64,000 nt of DNA, from NCBI GenBank assembly GCA_002162875.1, contig MABA01000011.1:1-64000 (forward strand), in the 5' to 3' direction. Of the stretch, positions 54,482-63,854 are shown piece by piece. A model generated the notes under the pieces. It had not been told where the DNA came from and made no database searches. It was given only the letters and a program-made list of their open reading frames with translations. The DNA is from Rhodobacterales bacterium 52_120_T64 (GTDB lineage Bacteria; Pseudomonadota; Alphaproteobacteria; Rhodobacterales; Rhodobacteraceae). Within the stretch, counting starts at the first letter, position 1. Each line of letters begins with the position of its first letter. Both the position numbers and the translations under genes were made by a program.

Positions 54482-54901
54482 ATGAAGAGAACAGTAAACC
54501 TAAACATTGCCCTTATTATGGTAGGCCTCGCGATCATGTACTTGGGACTAAATATTGGGTTGGGAGGGATGCAGACACTGGGTTGGCAAACGTCGGAAAA
54601 GTTCTTCACCGTCACAAATGAAACAGTTTTTCAGGTTCAAGACAGTCATATCCGGTTTATTGGTGGCATCTGGTTTAGTGTCGGTGCAATCTTTTTCTTA
54701 GGTGCGATCAGGCTAGATAAATTGCGAACCACTTTGATTGTGCTATGTGCGGCAATCGCATTTTCCGGATTATTTCGATTGAGCAGTTTAGTTGGAGGGG
54801 GAATACTTAGTGGCGCGACCATTCCTTCGTTCGCGCTCGAACTAATAGCGTTTCCGATGCTGGCCTTGTGGTTAGTACAGTCGGGAAAGCAAGCTATGTA
54901 A
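54482..54901 (+). CDS. DUF4345-family membrane protein
   Basis: 139 residues from ATG 54482 (AAGGGA upstream). Four membrane helices: LNIALIMVGLAIMYLGLNIG, IRFIGGIWFSVGAIFFLGAI, LRTTLIVLCAAIAFSGLFRL, and FALELIAFPMLALWLVQ. Conserved HIRFIGGIWFSVGA pattern identifies DUF4345. Function unknown. Divergent from the TetR regulator and under its likely operators. Confidence 0.82.
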   Translation: MKRTVNLNIALIMVGLAIMYLGLNIGLGGMQTLGWQTSEKFFTVTNETVFQVQDSHIRFIGGIWFSVGAIFFLGAIRLDKLRTTLIVLCAAIAFSGLFRLSSLVGGGILSGATIPSFALELIAFPMLALWLVQSGKQAM

Positions 54902-55025
54902 CTCGATAAATATGCTTGTTCAACTATGGCGAGTATTCTCTATTTGCCAACATGGATACCGATATCCTGAAAAATCCTACCGCCCACATTTTCTCCACTA
55001 GCCAGTTTGGAATCCAACTTACAGG

Positions 55026-55041
55026 TTAACCAATCCTTAAC
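55026..55041 (+). promoter_or_regulatory. CtrA-type box upstream of the RTX gene
   Basis: TTAA-CCAATCC-TTAAC fits the CtrA consensus (TTAA-N7-TTAA with C after the second half) without mismatch. It is 71-86 bases before the RTX start. CtrA is the alphaproteobacterial cell-cycle or motility regulator; in Rhodobacterales it controls surface and motility genes. The site is seen; binding is inferred. Confidence 0.6.
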
Positions 55042-55111
55042 AGATAGTTAGAGTTTTATGTAATTTTGTGCGAAATCCATCTTATCGAAATTCAACAGAT
55101 GGGGTCGATAG

Positions 55112-56173
55112 ATGTCAAAGATCAAAATCAATGCAACCGATTCCGGGTTCTTCAACTTGTCGCCTCTAGGCGACGTACTTGCTCCGAACGTGTTCTTGAA
55201 GACGGCGGTAAATCCCGAGGGGATGATCATTTTCACGCCGACGGGTTGGGAAACGTCTGAAAGCCAAATGTATGACGATTTCGGGATCGCGATTGTCGCA
55301 ACGCTTGCGGAAGGCGAGGACAAACTTGGGGCGCAAAGTTTGATCGAGATCACAGAAATCGAGTATTATCGAATAGAAGATGGCGAAAAAGTCGTGACAG
55401 CAACAATATCGTTGTCCCAGCCAATCGCTTTGGTCTCCACCTACGACCAAATCTCTTTGGACTTATATGGCTGGATTGCCGAATTAGGCGACGATGTTGA
55501 GGGATTGCTACAAACACAAGGTGTTATCTTCAACGGCGGGTCTGGCGATGATATTTTTGCACCGCACAGCATCATCTTGCCCAGCTACGCCGATAACATT
55601 TTGCGTGGGCATGGCGGGGACGATCGACTGACTGGCGGACTTGGGGACGATAAAATCAAAGGCGGCACGGGCAACGATATCCTGATCGATCCTGATGGAA
55701 CAAATTTTTTGAGCGGGCAATCTGGCGACGACATCTTACGCCTCGGCGATGGCTCGGACAATAGCATTGCGAAGGGCGGTCAGGGTGATGATCAACTATT
55801 TTCTGGCGCTGGCAGCGACACCCTTCGAGGCGGTGCAGGCAATGATATTCTGGAAGGCGGCGACGGTGACGACACACTTTACGGCGGGAACGGCAATGAT
55901 GTTTTGGAAGGCGGAAACGGTTCTGATTTCCTGAAAGGACATGATGGTGCAGACCAGTTCGTTTTCAACACCGAAGATCAGGGACATGACCAAATCGCAG
56001 ATTTCGCTGACAATAATGACCTGATTGTACTTCACGGTTTGGCAGGTTTTGGCGACCTGACGATTACACAAAATGGAACCGATGCGGTAATTAGCTGGGT
56101 CGGCGAAAGCGACATCACGCTAACAAACTTCGACAGCACCCTGTTGGGCGCTGACGATTTTATGTTTGCTTAA
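55112..56173 (+). CDS. RTX calcium-binding repeat protein
   Basis: 353 residues, likely secreted by a type I system without N-terminal signal. Residues 1-145 are a unique domain (FFNLSPLGDVLAPNVFLKTA). From about 146 to 285 there are nonapeptide repeats GGxGxDxxx: GGSGDDIF, GHGGDDRLTGGLGDDKIKGG, GQSGDDIL, GGQGDDQL, GAGSDTLRGGAGNDILEGGD, GGNGNDVLEGGNGSDFLKGH. The C-terminal end (DQFVFNTEDQ to LLGADDFMFA) matches the RTX tail secretion signal. GGGG precedes the ATG. No toxin domain is recognised; an adhesin or surface-layer role is possible. Confidence 0.83.
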   Translation: MSKIKINATDSGFFNLSPLGDVLAPNVFLKTAVNPEGMIIFTPTGWETSESQMYDDFGIAIVATLAEGEDKLGAQSLIEITEIEYYRIEDGEKVVTATISLSQPIALVSTYDQISLDLYGWIAELGDDVEGLLQTQGVIFNGGSGDDIFAPHSIILPSYADNILRGHGGDDRLTGGLGDDKIKGGTGNDILIDPDGTNFLSGQSGDDILRLGDGSDNSIAKGGQGDDQLFSGAGSDTLRGGAGNDILEGGDGDDTLYGGNGNDVLEGGNGSDFLKGHDGADQFVFNTEDQGHDQIADFADNNDLIVLHGLAGFGDLTITQNGTDAVISWVGESDITLTNFDSTLLGADDFMFA

Positions 56174-57624
56174 TCCACCAGCGATAACGCCACAAACCGT
56201 TTGTCGCCATCGCGGTGCACCAACAAAAGGATAGACGTGCGCCCGCCCGCTTTGGCAGTCGCAATCCGCGTATCTATATCAGCTGGCGACGTGATCGGCT
56301 GTTGTCCAATTTCGGTTATGATATCACCAGCGCGCAAACCCTTGTCAAAGGCAACCGAAGCCGCGTCAATGTCCATAATCAAGACGCCTTCGGTGTAATC
56401 CCCCAGACCAAACTGGTTCAGGTTTTCCGCGCTCAATGCACCAAGTGTCAGACCGTTTGTATTGAATTCAGGAATGTCGTCGGACACAGGTGGAGACAGC
56501 GACGTCAAAACAGCCTCTTCCAAGCGTCCAAGATCGACTAAAAACGTCTGCGATTTCCCGTCGCGAATGACAACCACACGAACGGCTTTCCCGACATCAG
56601 CGTCACCAACCATACGCACCAGCGCGCGTGTACCTTCGACCTCTATACCGTCAAAGGTAATAATCACATCACCCGGCAAAACGCCTGCATCCCCCGCAGG
56701 GCCATCCAGAACATCCGTCACCAAAGCCCCTGTTGTGGCGTCCAAATTTAGGGCTACGGCGATGTCTTCGCTGATGTCCTGAATACGAACGCCCAGCCAC
56801 CCGCGGCGCGTTTCGCCATGCTCAATCAATTGATCAACCACTTTTGAAACCACGGCAGACGACATAGAGAACCCGATCCCGATAGAACCACCCGTTGGTG
56901 ACAGAATCGCTGTGTTCACACCGATCACCTGACCATCCATATTAAACAATGGCCCACCGGAGTTGCCTCGGTTGATCGCCGCGTCGGTTTGGATGAAGTC
57001 GTCGTATGACCCATTCAGCGAACGATTTCGTGCGGAAATAATACCGGCTGAAACGGAGAAGCCCTGCCCCAACGGGTTACCAATCGCCAACACCCATTCA
57101 CCGACGCGAGCAATATCTGAATCCCCAAATTGGACGAACGACAGGGGCAATTCTGATTCAACTTTCAACACAGCTATATCAGTTTTCTCGTCACGCCCCA
57201 CGATGGTCGCAACCAATGATTCACCATCGAAAAACTCAATCAAAATTTCGTCCGAATCCACGATCACGTGGTTATTGGTAACAATATATCCGTCAGCAGA
57301 GATGATAAAACCTGAGCCCAGCGCGTTCCCACGGCGGCGCGATTGATCCTGCTGACCATCTTGAAAGTCTTTAAACAAATCCTCTAGGGGTGATCCTTCG
57401 GGTACGAGTGGGCCTTGTCCTGTCGTGCTAGGCAAAGTCACCGTTGTAACTATATTCACAACGGCCGGACTAATCTGCTCCACCAGATCGGCCAGACTTT
57501 CCCCCGCCCCGCGCGATTGGCTTGGCGTAGGCATGATGACCAAGATCAGGGAAAACGCCGAAATCAGCATCACGAATGAAGCCCGGATATAGCCGACACG
57601 GTTAAGGGTTCTGGACTGTTTCAA
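56170..57624 (-). CDS. Do-like serine protease (DegP/DegQ type)
   Basis: Periplasmic protease or chaperone. TTG 57624 is preferred, with AGGAG seven bases before, giving 484 residues. An N-terminal hydrophobic segment (IRASFVMLISAFSLILVIMP) is an anchor or signal. Catalytic triad: His in IVTNNHVIVDSDEI, Asp in REKTDIAVLKVE-like DEKTDIAVLK, Ser in RGNSGGPLFNMDG. Two PDZ domains (about 285-375 and 395-480; GWLGVRIQDISEDIAV, GVLIMDIDAASVAFDKGLRA). Placed after hflK, hflC, and DUF2065 as in Rhodobacterales relatives. Protein quality control expected. Confidence 0.92.
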   Translation of the reverse strand: MKQSRTLNRVGYIRASFVMLISAFSLILVIMPTPSQSRGAGESLADLVEQISPAVVNIVTTVTLPSTTGQGPLVPEGSPLEDLFKDFQDGQQDQSRRRGNALGSGFIISADGYIVTNNHVIVDSDEILIEFFDGESLVATIVGRDEKTDIAVLKVESELPLSFVQFGDSDIARVGEWVLAIGNPLGQGFSVSAGIISARNRSLNGSYDDFIQTDAAINRGNSGGPLFNMDGQVIGVNTAILSPTGGSIGIGFSMSSAVVSKVVDQLIEHGETRRGWLGVRIQDISEDIAVALNLDATTGALVTDVLDGPAGDAGVLPGDVIITFDGIEVEGTRALVRMVGDADVGKAVRVVVIRDGKSQTFLVDLGRLEEAVLTSLSPPVSDDIPEFNTNGLTLGALSAENLNQFGLGDYTEGVLIMDIDAASVAFDKGLRAGDIITEIGQQPITSPADIDTRIATAKAGGRTSILLLVHRDGDKRFVALSLVD

Positions 57625-57738
57625 TGTTTCGCTCCTGCTCGAAAAAATGACAAGCCTCAACAAGCTCGTCTAACTTCCCTAATAAACTGTGACTATTTAA
57701 CAGAAAATCAAGCGATTACGCGTCACATAAACGTCAAG

Positions 57739-57927
57739 TCAGCTGTGAACCGCCCAAACGAGCAAAACTCCGCCTGAAACGAGAACCAATCCTAGTGTCC
57801 TAGTTCGCTCGGGTCCTATTTCACGGAGCATTTCAAGAACCTTCATCAAACGCGAAGGGGCCAGTGCAAGCACCAGCCCCTCAACTATAGCGACGAAACC
57901 TAATCCGAACAGGATTTCGGTTAGCAT
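57739..57927 (-). CDS. DUF2065 small membrane protein (YjeT-like)
   Basis: 62 residues with two hydrophobic helices (LTEILFGLGFVAIVEGLVLA, LGLVLVSGGVLLVWAV) linked by a basic loop SRLMKVLEMLREIGPERTRT. This is the YjeT/DUF2065 pattern, often encoded near hflK-hflC. Starts seven bases after hflC. Function unknown; likely assists membrane protein quality control. Confidence 0.9.
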   Translation of the reverse strand: MLTEILFGLGFVAIVEGLVLALAPSRLMKVLEMLREIGPERTRTLGLVLVSGGVLLVWAVHS

Positions 57928-57934
57928 CTTGGTA

Positions 57935-58804
57935 TCACTCCAACCCGTCCGATTTCAGGAAGTCGAAGAACTCGCTGTCAGGTGACAGAACCAACGTGGT
58001 GTTGTCACCTTGCAGGGATGCTTCATAGGCCGCGAGTGAACGGTAGAAAGAGAAGAAATCAGGGTCTTTACTGAATGCTTCGGCGAAGATCGCGTTGCGT
58101 GCGCCGTCCGCTTCACCACGAATGATGTCACTGTCACGCTGCGCTTCGGATACAAGCTCCACCGCTGTACGATCAGCAGCGGCACGAACGACTTGTGCTG
58201 CCTCGTTACCACGTGCACGCTCGTCCGCAGCCTCACGCTCACGTTCCGCACGCATACGTGCGAACGTGGCTTCAAGGTTCTGTGCAGGCAAGTCAGCCCG
58301 TTTGATGCGCACATCAACCACTTCGATCCCGAGGTTTTCGGATTCTGAAGCCGCAAGATCACGAATACGGTTCATCAGCGCCACACGACCCTCGGAGAGG
58401 ATTTCGTTGGACGTAACCGAACCAAGCACTTCACGCAAACTGGCGTTGATAATACGCTCAAGACGAGATTCAGCCGACGCAACGCCGCCTGTACCAACGG
58501 CCTGACGGAACTGGACCACATCGAAAATCCGGTAACGTGCAAACGCATCTACAACCAAGCGTCGATCATCCAGCGGGGTAACTTCCAGCGGAAGCGTGTC
58601 CAGCGACAAGATGCGGTCGTCGTACGAAACAACTTCCTGAATGAACGGAATTTTGAACGCTATACCAGGTTCGGTTTTCACGGCTTTCACCTGACCAAAC
58701 TGCAAGACCAGAGCTTTTTCACGCTCGTCCACGATAAAAATCGACGAGGAGGCGAGGAAGGCGATGACGATCAATGCGCCACCAAGAATAGGTAAACGTT
58801 TCAT
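57935..58804 (-). CDS. hflC: HflC, SPFH-family regulator of FtsH
   Basis: 289 residues, single N-terminal anchor (LGGALIVIAFLASSSIFIV) then SPFH/band 7 domain (VDEREKALVLQFGQVKAVKT, PFIQEVVSYDDRILSLDTL, VVDVRIKRADLPAQNLEATF) and a coiled coil with MRAEREREAADERARGN. With HflK it forms a periplasmic cage that modulates the FtsH protease. Its start overlaps the hflK stop by one base. Confidence 0.95.
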   Translation of the reverse strand: MKRLPILGGALIVIAFLASSSIFIVDEREKALVLQFGQVKAVKTEPGIAFKIPFIQEVVSYDDRILSLDTLPLEVTPLDDRRLVVDAFARYRIFDVVQFRQAVGTGGVASAESRLERIINASLREVLGSVTSNEILSEGRVALMNRIRDLAASESENLGIEVVDVRIKRADLPAQNLEATFARMRAEREREAADERARGNEAAQVVRAAADRTAVELVSEAQRDSDIIRGEADGARNAIFAEAFSKDPDFFSFYRSLAAYEASLQGDNTTLVLSPDSEFFDFLKSDGLE

Positions 58805-59913
58805 TAGTTTGACCCTCCTTTATTAAGCTCGTTCAGCGGTAGGTAGGGCACGACACCCGATCCGCTTGCGTCTTCATCGATGATGATTTTCGTCACATCG
58901 GCAAACACACGTTCCATTGTCTCAAGATACAACCGCTTGCGGGTAACTTCCTCAGCTTTGGCGTATTCTTCATAAACTGAAAGGAAACGGCTGGCTTCAC
59001 CTGTCGCGGTGTTAACCACTTGTGCGCGATACGCCTCGGCAGTTTGCAACAGCTGCACCGAAGAACCACGGGCCGCAGCCAGACGTTCATTCGCATACGC
59101 ATCCGCACGTTTTTCCAAAGTGTCACGTTCTTGTTCAGCTGCCTGAACGTCGCGGAACGCATCAATAACCTCAACGGGCGGATCGGCCTTGTCGAAGTTC
59201 AGACGAACAATGTTAACGCCCGAGCTGTACGTGTCCAGCGTACCCTGAATAAGCCCGCGAACCTCTTGCGAAATCGCCGCACGGTCACGGTTCAAGATCG
59301 GTGCCAGATCGGAACGCGCGATAACTTCGCGCATTGCGGCTTCAGACACGGCGCGGATAGTTTCCTGCGCGTCAGCCAAGTTAAACAGGAATTTCGGCGC
59401 ATCAGAGATGTTCCAAACAACTTGGAAATCAATGTCCACGATGTTCTCGTCACCCGTGAGCATCAAGCCTTCTTCCAGACGGCTACCACGGCTGCCAACA
59501 CCTATATCTTCGGTATTCTCACGCGTTACAGGCATAACCTGTGCTGTGACGAATGGCCAAGGGGCGAAGTTCAGACCGGGATTACCCGTCTGGTGGTACT
59601 TGCCGAACAACAGTTCTACGGATTGTTCCTCGGGTTTAACCGAATAGAACGAAGCAAAAGCCCAAAGCGCGAGAACAGCGAGTGCCCCCAGCCCGATCGT
59701 GCCTTTACCAAAGCCCCCGCCAGCACCGTTAGCACCGCCGCCACCGCCGCCGCCCATCAGAACCTTTAGTTGTTCGGAACCTTTGCGAACCAGCTCGTCA
59801 ATGTCAGGCACTTGAGGGGGTTGCCCACCTTGATTGCCTTTATTGCGATCATCGTCGTCGCCATTGTTACCGCCGCCACCCCAAGGGCCACCGGAATTAC
59901 TCGAATTTGGCAT
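58804..59913 (-). CDS. hflK: HflK, SPFH-family regulator of FtsH
   Basis: 369 residues. The N-terminus is Gly/Asn/Asp-rich (SNSGGPWGGGGNNGDDDD), typical of HflK. A membrane helix (IGLGALAVLALWAFASFYSV) is followed by the SPFH domain (VELLFGKYHQTGNPGLNFAP, AMREVIARSDLAPILNRDRA, VNIVRLNFDKADPPVEVIDA) and a coiled coil with ERDTLEKRADAYANERLA. Acts with HflC. First of the hflK-hflC-DUF2065-protease set. Confidence 0.95.
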   Translation of the reverse strand: MPNSSNSGGPWGGGGNNGDDDDRNKGNQGGQPPQVPDIDELVRKGSEQLKVLMGGGGGGGANGAGGGFGKGTIGLGALAVLALWAFASFYSVKPEEQSVELLFGKYHQTGNPGLNFAPWPFVTAQVMPVTRENTEDIGVGSRGSRLEEGLMLTGDENIVDIDFQVVWNISDAPKFLFNLADAQETIRAVSEAAMREVIARSDLAPILNRDRAAISQEVRGLIQGTLDTYSSGVNIVRLNFDKADPPVEVIDAFRDVQAAEQERDTLEKRADAYANERLAAARGSSVQLLQTAEAYRAQVVNTATGEASRFLSVYEEYAKAEEVTRKRLYLETMERVFADVTKIIIDEDASGSGVVPYLPLNELNKGGSN

Positions 59914-59984
59914 GTATCTGCTCTTCCTTCGGTTAAAACTAATTCTGTGTCAGAATGTGCTTATTTTTTGGTAAATTTCAAGGG

Positions 59985-61334
59985 CTAACCGACAGGTTCT
60001 TTCATTGTCACCAATTCTTCTGCCGCTGTAGGATGTACCGCGACCGTACGGTCGAAATCTTCCTTGGTCGCCCCCATCTTGATAGCGATCGCTGCCATCT
60101 GGATCATCTCGCCAGCTGCAGGGCCGACAATATGGCAGCCCAGAACCTTACGACTATCCTTGTCCACGATCAATTTCATCAGCATTCGTTCGTCGCTGCC
60201 CGCCAAGATATTCGCCATTGGGCGGAAAGCCGCGCGGTAAATCTCAATATTGTAATTGTCGCCTGCCTCTTCCTGCCCCAAGCCAACCGTCCCGACTTCC
60301 GGTTGCGTAAACACCGCCGTTGCGATCATCTCGTGATCCATGGCTGTGGGGTTGTCATTGAACACGGTCTCAACAAACGCCACACCTTCGCGGATTGCCA
60401 CTGGTGTTAGGTTTACACGGTCGGTCACATCCCCCACCGCGTAGATCGAAGGTACAGAAGTTTGCGAAAATTCATCAACAACAATCTCGCCTTTACGGCC
60501 GAGTTTAACGCCGACATCCTCCAAACCCATATCGTCAGTGTTCGCCACGCGCCCCGTTGCATAAAGAACCTTGTCCACCACTGCGCTCGAGCCGTCAGTG
60601 CACGTCACATGCAACCCGTCGTCCTTTTTCTCGATGCTGGAAACGTCCGTCCCAAGGTGCAGGTTCACCCCTTTTCGGATCATCTCTTCAGCTACATGTC
60701 CGCGCACCTCGCCGTCAAAGCCGCGTAGGATTTGCGCTCCGCGGTAAAATTGCGTGACCTCGGACCCCATTCCATTAAAAATCCCGGCAAATTCGCAAGC
60801 GATATAGCCACCGCCAACCACCAAAATTCGTTTTGGCAGGTCCTTCAACAGAAACACATCGTCAGAAGACATCACGTGTTCATGCCCGTTAACATTCGGA
60901 ATAAATGGTCGCCCGCCGGTTGCCACCAGAATTGTCTTGGCTGTAACCTCGTCGCCGTTCGACAGTACAACCGTGTGCGCATCTTTAACTGTTGCGCGTG
61001 TATCAAAAGTTTTCACACCGTTGCTTTCAAGACCTTTTTGATAAAGCCCCTCAAGACGATCCAATTCCGTATCAATCGAGCCAATCAACTTCTTGAAATC
61101 GAAACTTGTCTCGCCGACTTCCCAGCCGAACCCCTTCGCCGCCTCGAACGCTTCTGAAAAAGCCGATGCATAAACCATCAGTTTTTTGGGAACGCAGCCC
61201 CGGATCACACATGTACCGCCATAGCGATACTCCTCCGCCAAAGCGACCTTCGCTCCACCTTGTGCCGCTACACGACCGGCCCGAACCCCACCAGAACCGC
61301 CGCCAATAACGAAAAGATCAAAATCATAGCTCAT
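59985..61334 (-). CDS. gor: Glutathione-disulfide reductase
   Basis: FAD enzyme that regenerates GSH with NADPH. 449 residues. FAD site FDLFVIGGGSGGVRAGRVAA, redox-active disulfide GGTCVIRGCVPKKLMVYAS near residue 39-55, NADP site VVGGGYIACEFAGIFNGMGS near 172, second FAD site SIYAVGDVTDRVNLTPVAIR near 294 and the active His-Glu at AVHPTAAEELVTM in the C-terminus. All catalytic residues are present. Upstream of hflK. Confidence 0.93.
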   Translation of the reverse strand: MSYDFDLFVIGGGSGGVRAGRVAAQGGAKVALAEEYRYGGTCVIRGCVPKKLMVYASAFSEAFEAAKGFGWEVGETSFDFKKLIGSIDTELDRLEGLYQKGLESNGVKTFDTRATVKDAHTVVLSNGDEVTAKTILVATGGRPFIPNVNGHEHVMSSDDVFLLKDLPKRILVVGGGYIACEFAGIFNGMGSEVTQFYRGAQILRGFDGEVRGHVAEEMIRKGVNLHLGTDVSSIEKKDDGLHVTCTDGSSAVVDKVLYATGRVANTDDMGLEDVGVKLGRKGEIVVDEFSQTSVPSIYAVGDVTDRVNLTPVAIREGVAFVETVFNDNPTAMDHEMIATAVFTQPEVGTVGLGQEEAGDNYNIEIYRAAFRPMANILAGSDERMLMKLIVDKDSRKVLGCHIVGPAAGEMIQMAAIAIKMGATKEDFDRTVAVHPTAAEELVTMKEPVG

Positions 61335-61566
61335 GGTATTTCCTTAAGACTTGATTACCAATTCAATGCGGCAGGGATATCACATCACTATGCCAGCACC
61401 ATCATATTACAGGCAGCGCCCCCCCGCCAACTTCTCTTTTTCACAAATACGCATTACCCAGCATTCGACCACCACGCACCACTCAACGACCCTTCCCGTT
61501 GGGCGTCACTTTGCCAATAGTTCGGCGGCTGTACCCTAACGAACCGAGCGGAATGCTGGCCGCGTG

Positions 61567-62277
61567 TCAATCAATCACCTTCGTCGTGCCATCCTCGTGT
61601 CCAACGATAACAACCTTGCAAATATCGACAAAGAAACCCGTCTCAACTACGCCTACAATTTCCTTCAGTTGTGCCGCTAAAACTGGTGGCTCGTCGATTT
61701 TCTTCAAGTGCAGATCAAGGATATAATGCCCCTCGTCGGTCACAAATGGTTTATCACCGTCCATACGCCGTGAAATGTCCACACCACCAACAAAAGCTCG
61801 ACTGATAATTTCAAGAATTTTCTTTTCGGTCACTTCCCAGCCAAATCGCACAACTTCGACCGGCAATGGAAACGCGCCCAACGTCCGCACGCTTTTGGAG
61901 TTATCACTGATAACGACCATTTTCTCTGCCGCGCTTGCCACGATTTTTTCCTGTAGCAACGCCCCGCCGCCACCTTTGATCAAATTCATTTGACCGTCGA
62001 ATTCGTCCGCGCCATCAATCACCAAATCCAGCGAGCGAATTTCCCCAAGCGTCGTTAGCGGGATCCCCAAAGCTTCTGCCTGCACCTTGGTCGCCGAAGA
62101 CGTCGGAACACAAAGCACTTCGAGCCCATTCGAAACTTTTTCACCCAGTAGATCAACGAAAAAGGCCGCCGTGGACCCGGTCCCAAGCCCCAACTTCATA
62201 CCCGGCGTTACAAGCTCCAATGCCTTCTCCGCTGCGATATATTTTGCCTTTGCCGCGCCCGCGTTAGGTTTTTCCAT
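61567..62277 (-). CDS. rpiA: Ribose-5-phosphate isomerase A
   Basis: 236 residues. Converts ribose-5-phosphate to ribulose-5-phosphate in the pentose phosphate pathway. Phosphate-binding GLGTGSTAAFFVDLL near residue 33, catalytic LVIDGADEFDGQMNLIKGGG near 83, and KVVVISDNSK-like MVVISDNSKSVRTLG near 118. Expected size is about 220-235. Would take up the pentose flux from deoB. Separated from gor by 232 bases that hold no convincing gene. Confidence 0.95.
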   Translation of the reverse strand: MEKPNAGAAKAKYIAAEKALELVTPGMKLGLGTGSTAAFFVDLLGEKVSNGLEVLCVPTSSATKVQAEALGIPLTTLGEIRSLDLVIDGADEFDGQMNLIKGGGGALLQEKIVASAAEKMVVISDNSKSVRTLGAFPLPVEVVRFGWEVTEKKILEIISRAFVGGVDISRRMDGDKPFVTDEGHYILDLHLKKIDEPPVLAAQLKEIVGVVETGFFVDICKVVIVGHEDGTTKVID

Positions 62278-62459
62278 GATCTAGATTCCATATTTGTGAC
62301 TGTTACCCCGCGTCTTATAAGGGCATTTGCAACCATGTGCGATAGCCTGAATCGTTGCGCGATGACGAAATTTCGCACTAACGTTGAAACATGTCGCATT
62401 TTGCACGTTTCCTATAGGAAACTCCTCCTATATACTCGAAGATATCAATGGGGGTTCCA

Positions 62460-63854
62460 ATGTTCTTAAGCGTGCTCGACATCTTCAAAGTGGGCGTAGG
62501 CCCGTCGTCCTCCCACACTGTTGGACCGATGGTTGCGGCTGCGCATTTCCTTGATTTGCTGCGTAATGGCCGCCAAAAAGTCCCGGGGGCAGGTAAGATT
62601 GCACGCTTGGGGTGTTCCCTACATGGGTCGTTGTCCTTCACAGGGAAAGGGCACGCCACGGATCGTGCTATCATGCTTGGCCTTGCCGGATTTATTCCCG
62701 CTACATTCGATGCCAACAGTGCCGAAGTTACCGAAAAAACAATTAGAGCCCGCGGCAAAATTTCCCCGCCCGACCTTGGCGAATTGGACTTCGATTTCGA
62801 CAAAGACATCCACTTCGACTACGGCCCACCACTAGACGGTCACCCGAATGGCATGATCCTGTCGGCCTACGACACAGCCGGGAACGTGTACCTGCGAGAA
62901 ACTTACTTTTCCGTCGGCGGTGGGTTCATCCTGACGGCCAAAGAAATGGACGCGCTGGACGGCACCGCCGAAGAACCCATTGGCGTGCCCTATCCGTTTC
63001 GAAACGCGGTGGAAATGTTGAAAATGGCCAGAAAGTCCGGCATGACCATCGCAGAAATGAAATTGCAAAACGAACTGGTTCACAAGGAAGCCCGGGCTTT
63101 CAATGAAAGCCTTACCCACATCTGGCAAGCGATGGAATCCTGTATTGCACGCGGCCTTACTACCGATGGCATCTTGCCAGGTGGACTAAATGTAAAACGC
63201 CGCGCTAAAGCAATCCACGAGGCATTGTTGAACGAACGCGGCGCGAACATGTTCGCCCCCCACACCATCAACGACTGGATATCCGTTTACGCGATCGCTG
63301 TGAACGAGGAGAACGCCGCTGGTGGCCAAGTCGTTACAGCCCCTACAAATGGGGCCGCTGGCGTTTTACCTGCAACCATTCGCTATTACCTCGACCATGT
63401 ACCTGGCGCATCGCGCACAAAGATTATCGATTTTCTTCTGACTGCAGCGGCAATCGGAGGAATGATCAAGAATAACGCCTCGATTTCCGGTGCCGAGGTT
63501 GGATGCCAAGGCGAGATCGGATCTGCTGCAGCTATGGCCGCCGCGGGATTCTGCGCCGTTATGGGCGGCACCCCTGAACAAGTAGAAAATGCTGCCGAAA
63601 TAGCGTTGGAACACCATCTTGGTATGACCTGCGACCCCGTCGCTGGATTAGTGCAAGCCCCCTGCATAGAGCGCAACGGGTTGGGCGCGATCAAGGCGAT
63701 CTCCGCCGCATCGATAGCGCTTCGGGGAGACGGGACACATTTGATTTCGCTGGACGCCTGTGTTGAAACCATGCGCCAGACAGGGTTGGACATGAACTCC
63801 AACTATAAGGAAACATCGTTGGGTGGCTTGGCCGTGAACGTAATCGAGTGCTGA
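62460..63854 (+). CDS. sdaA: L-serine ammonia-lyase, iron-sulfur type
   Basis: Deaminates L-serine to pyruvate using a 4Fe-4S cluster. ATG 62460 fits the family ([20 protein letters not shown]) and has GGGGG just upstream; ATG 62448 would add four residues. The substrate motif [20 protein letters not shown], then [16 protein letters not shown] near 300 and the cluster Cys residues in [18 protein letters not shown] and [18 protein letters not shown] are visible. 464 residues with both domains, so the single-chain form. Divergent from rpiA. Confidence 0.94.
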   Translation: MFLSVLDIFKVGVGPSSSHTVGPMVAAAHFLDLLRNGRQKVPGAGKIARLGCSLHGSLSFTGKGHATDRAIMLGLAGFIPATFDANSAEVTEKTIRARGKISPPDLGELDFDFDKDIHFDYGPPLDGHPNGMILSAYDTAGNVYLRETYFSVGGGFILTAKEMDALDGTAEEPIGVPYPFRNAVEMLKMARKSGMTIAEMKLQNELVHKEARAFNESLTHIWQAMESCIARGLTTDGILPGGLNVKRRAKAIHEALLNERGANMFAPHTINDWISVYAIAVNEENAAGGQVVTAPTNGAAGVLPATIRYYLDHVPGASRTKIIDFLLTAAAIGGMIKNNASISGAEVGCQGEIGSAAAMAAAGFCAVMGGTPEQVENAAEIALEHHLGMTCDPVAGLVQAPCIERNGLGAIKAISAASIALRGDGTHLISLDACVETMRQTGLDMNSNYKETSLGGLAVNVIEC

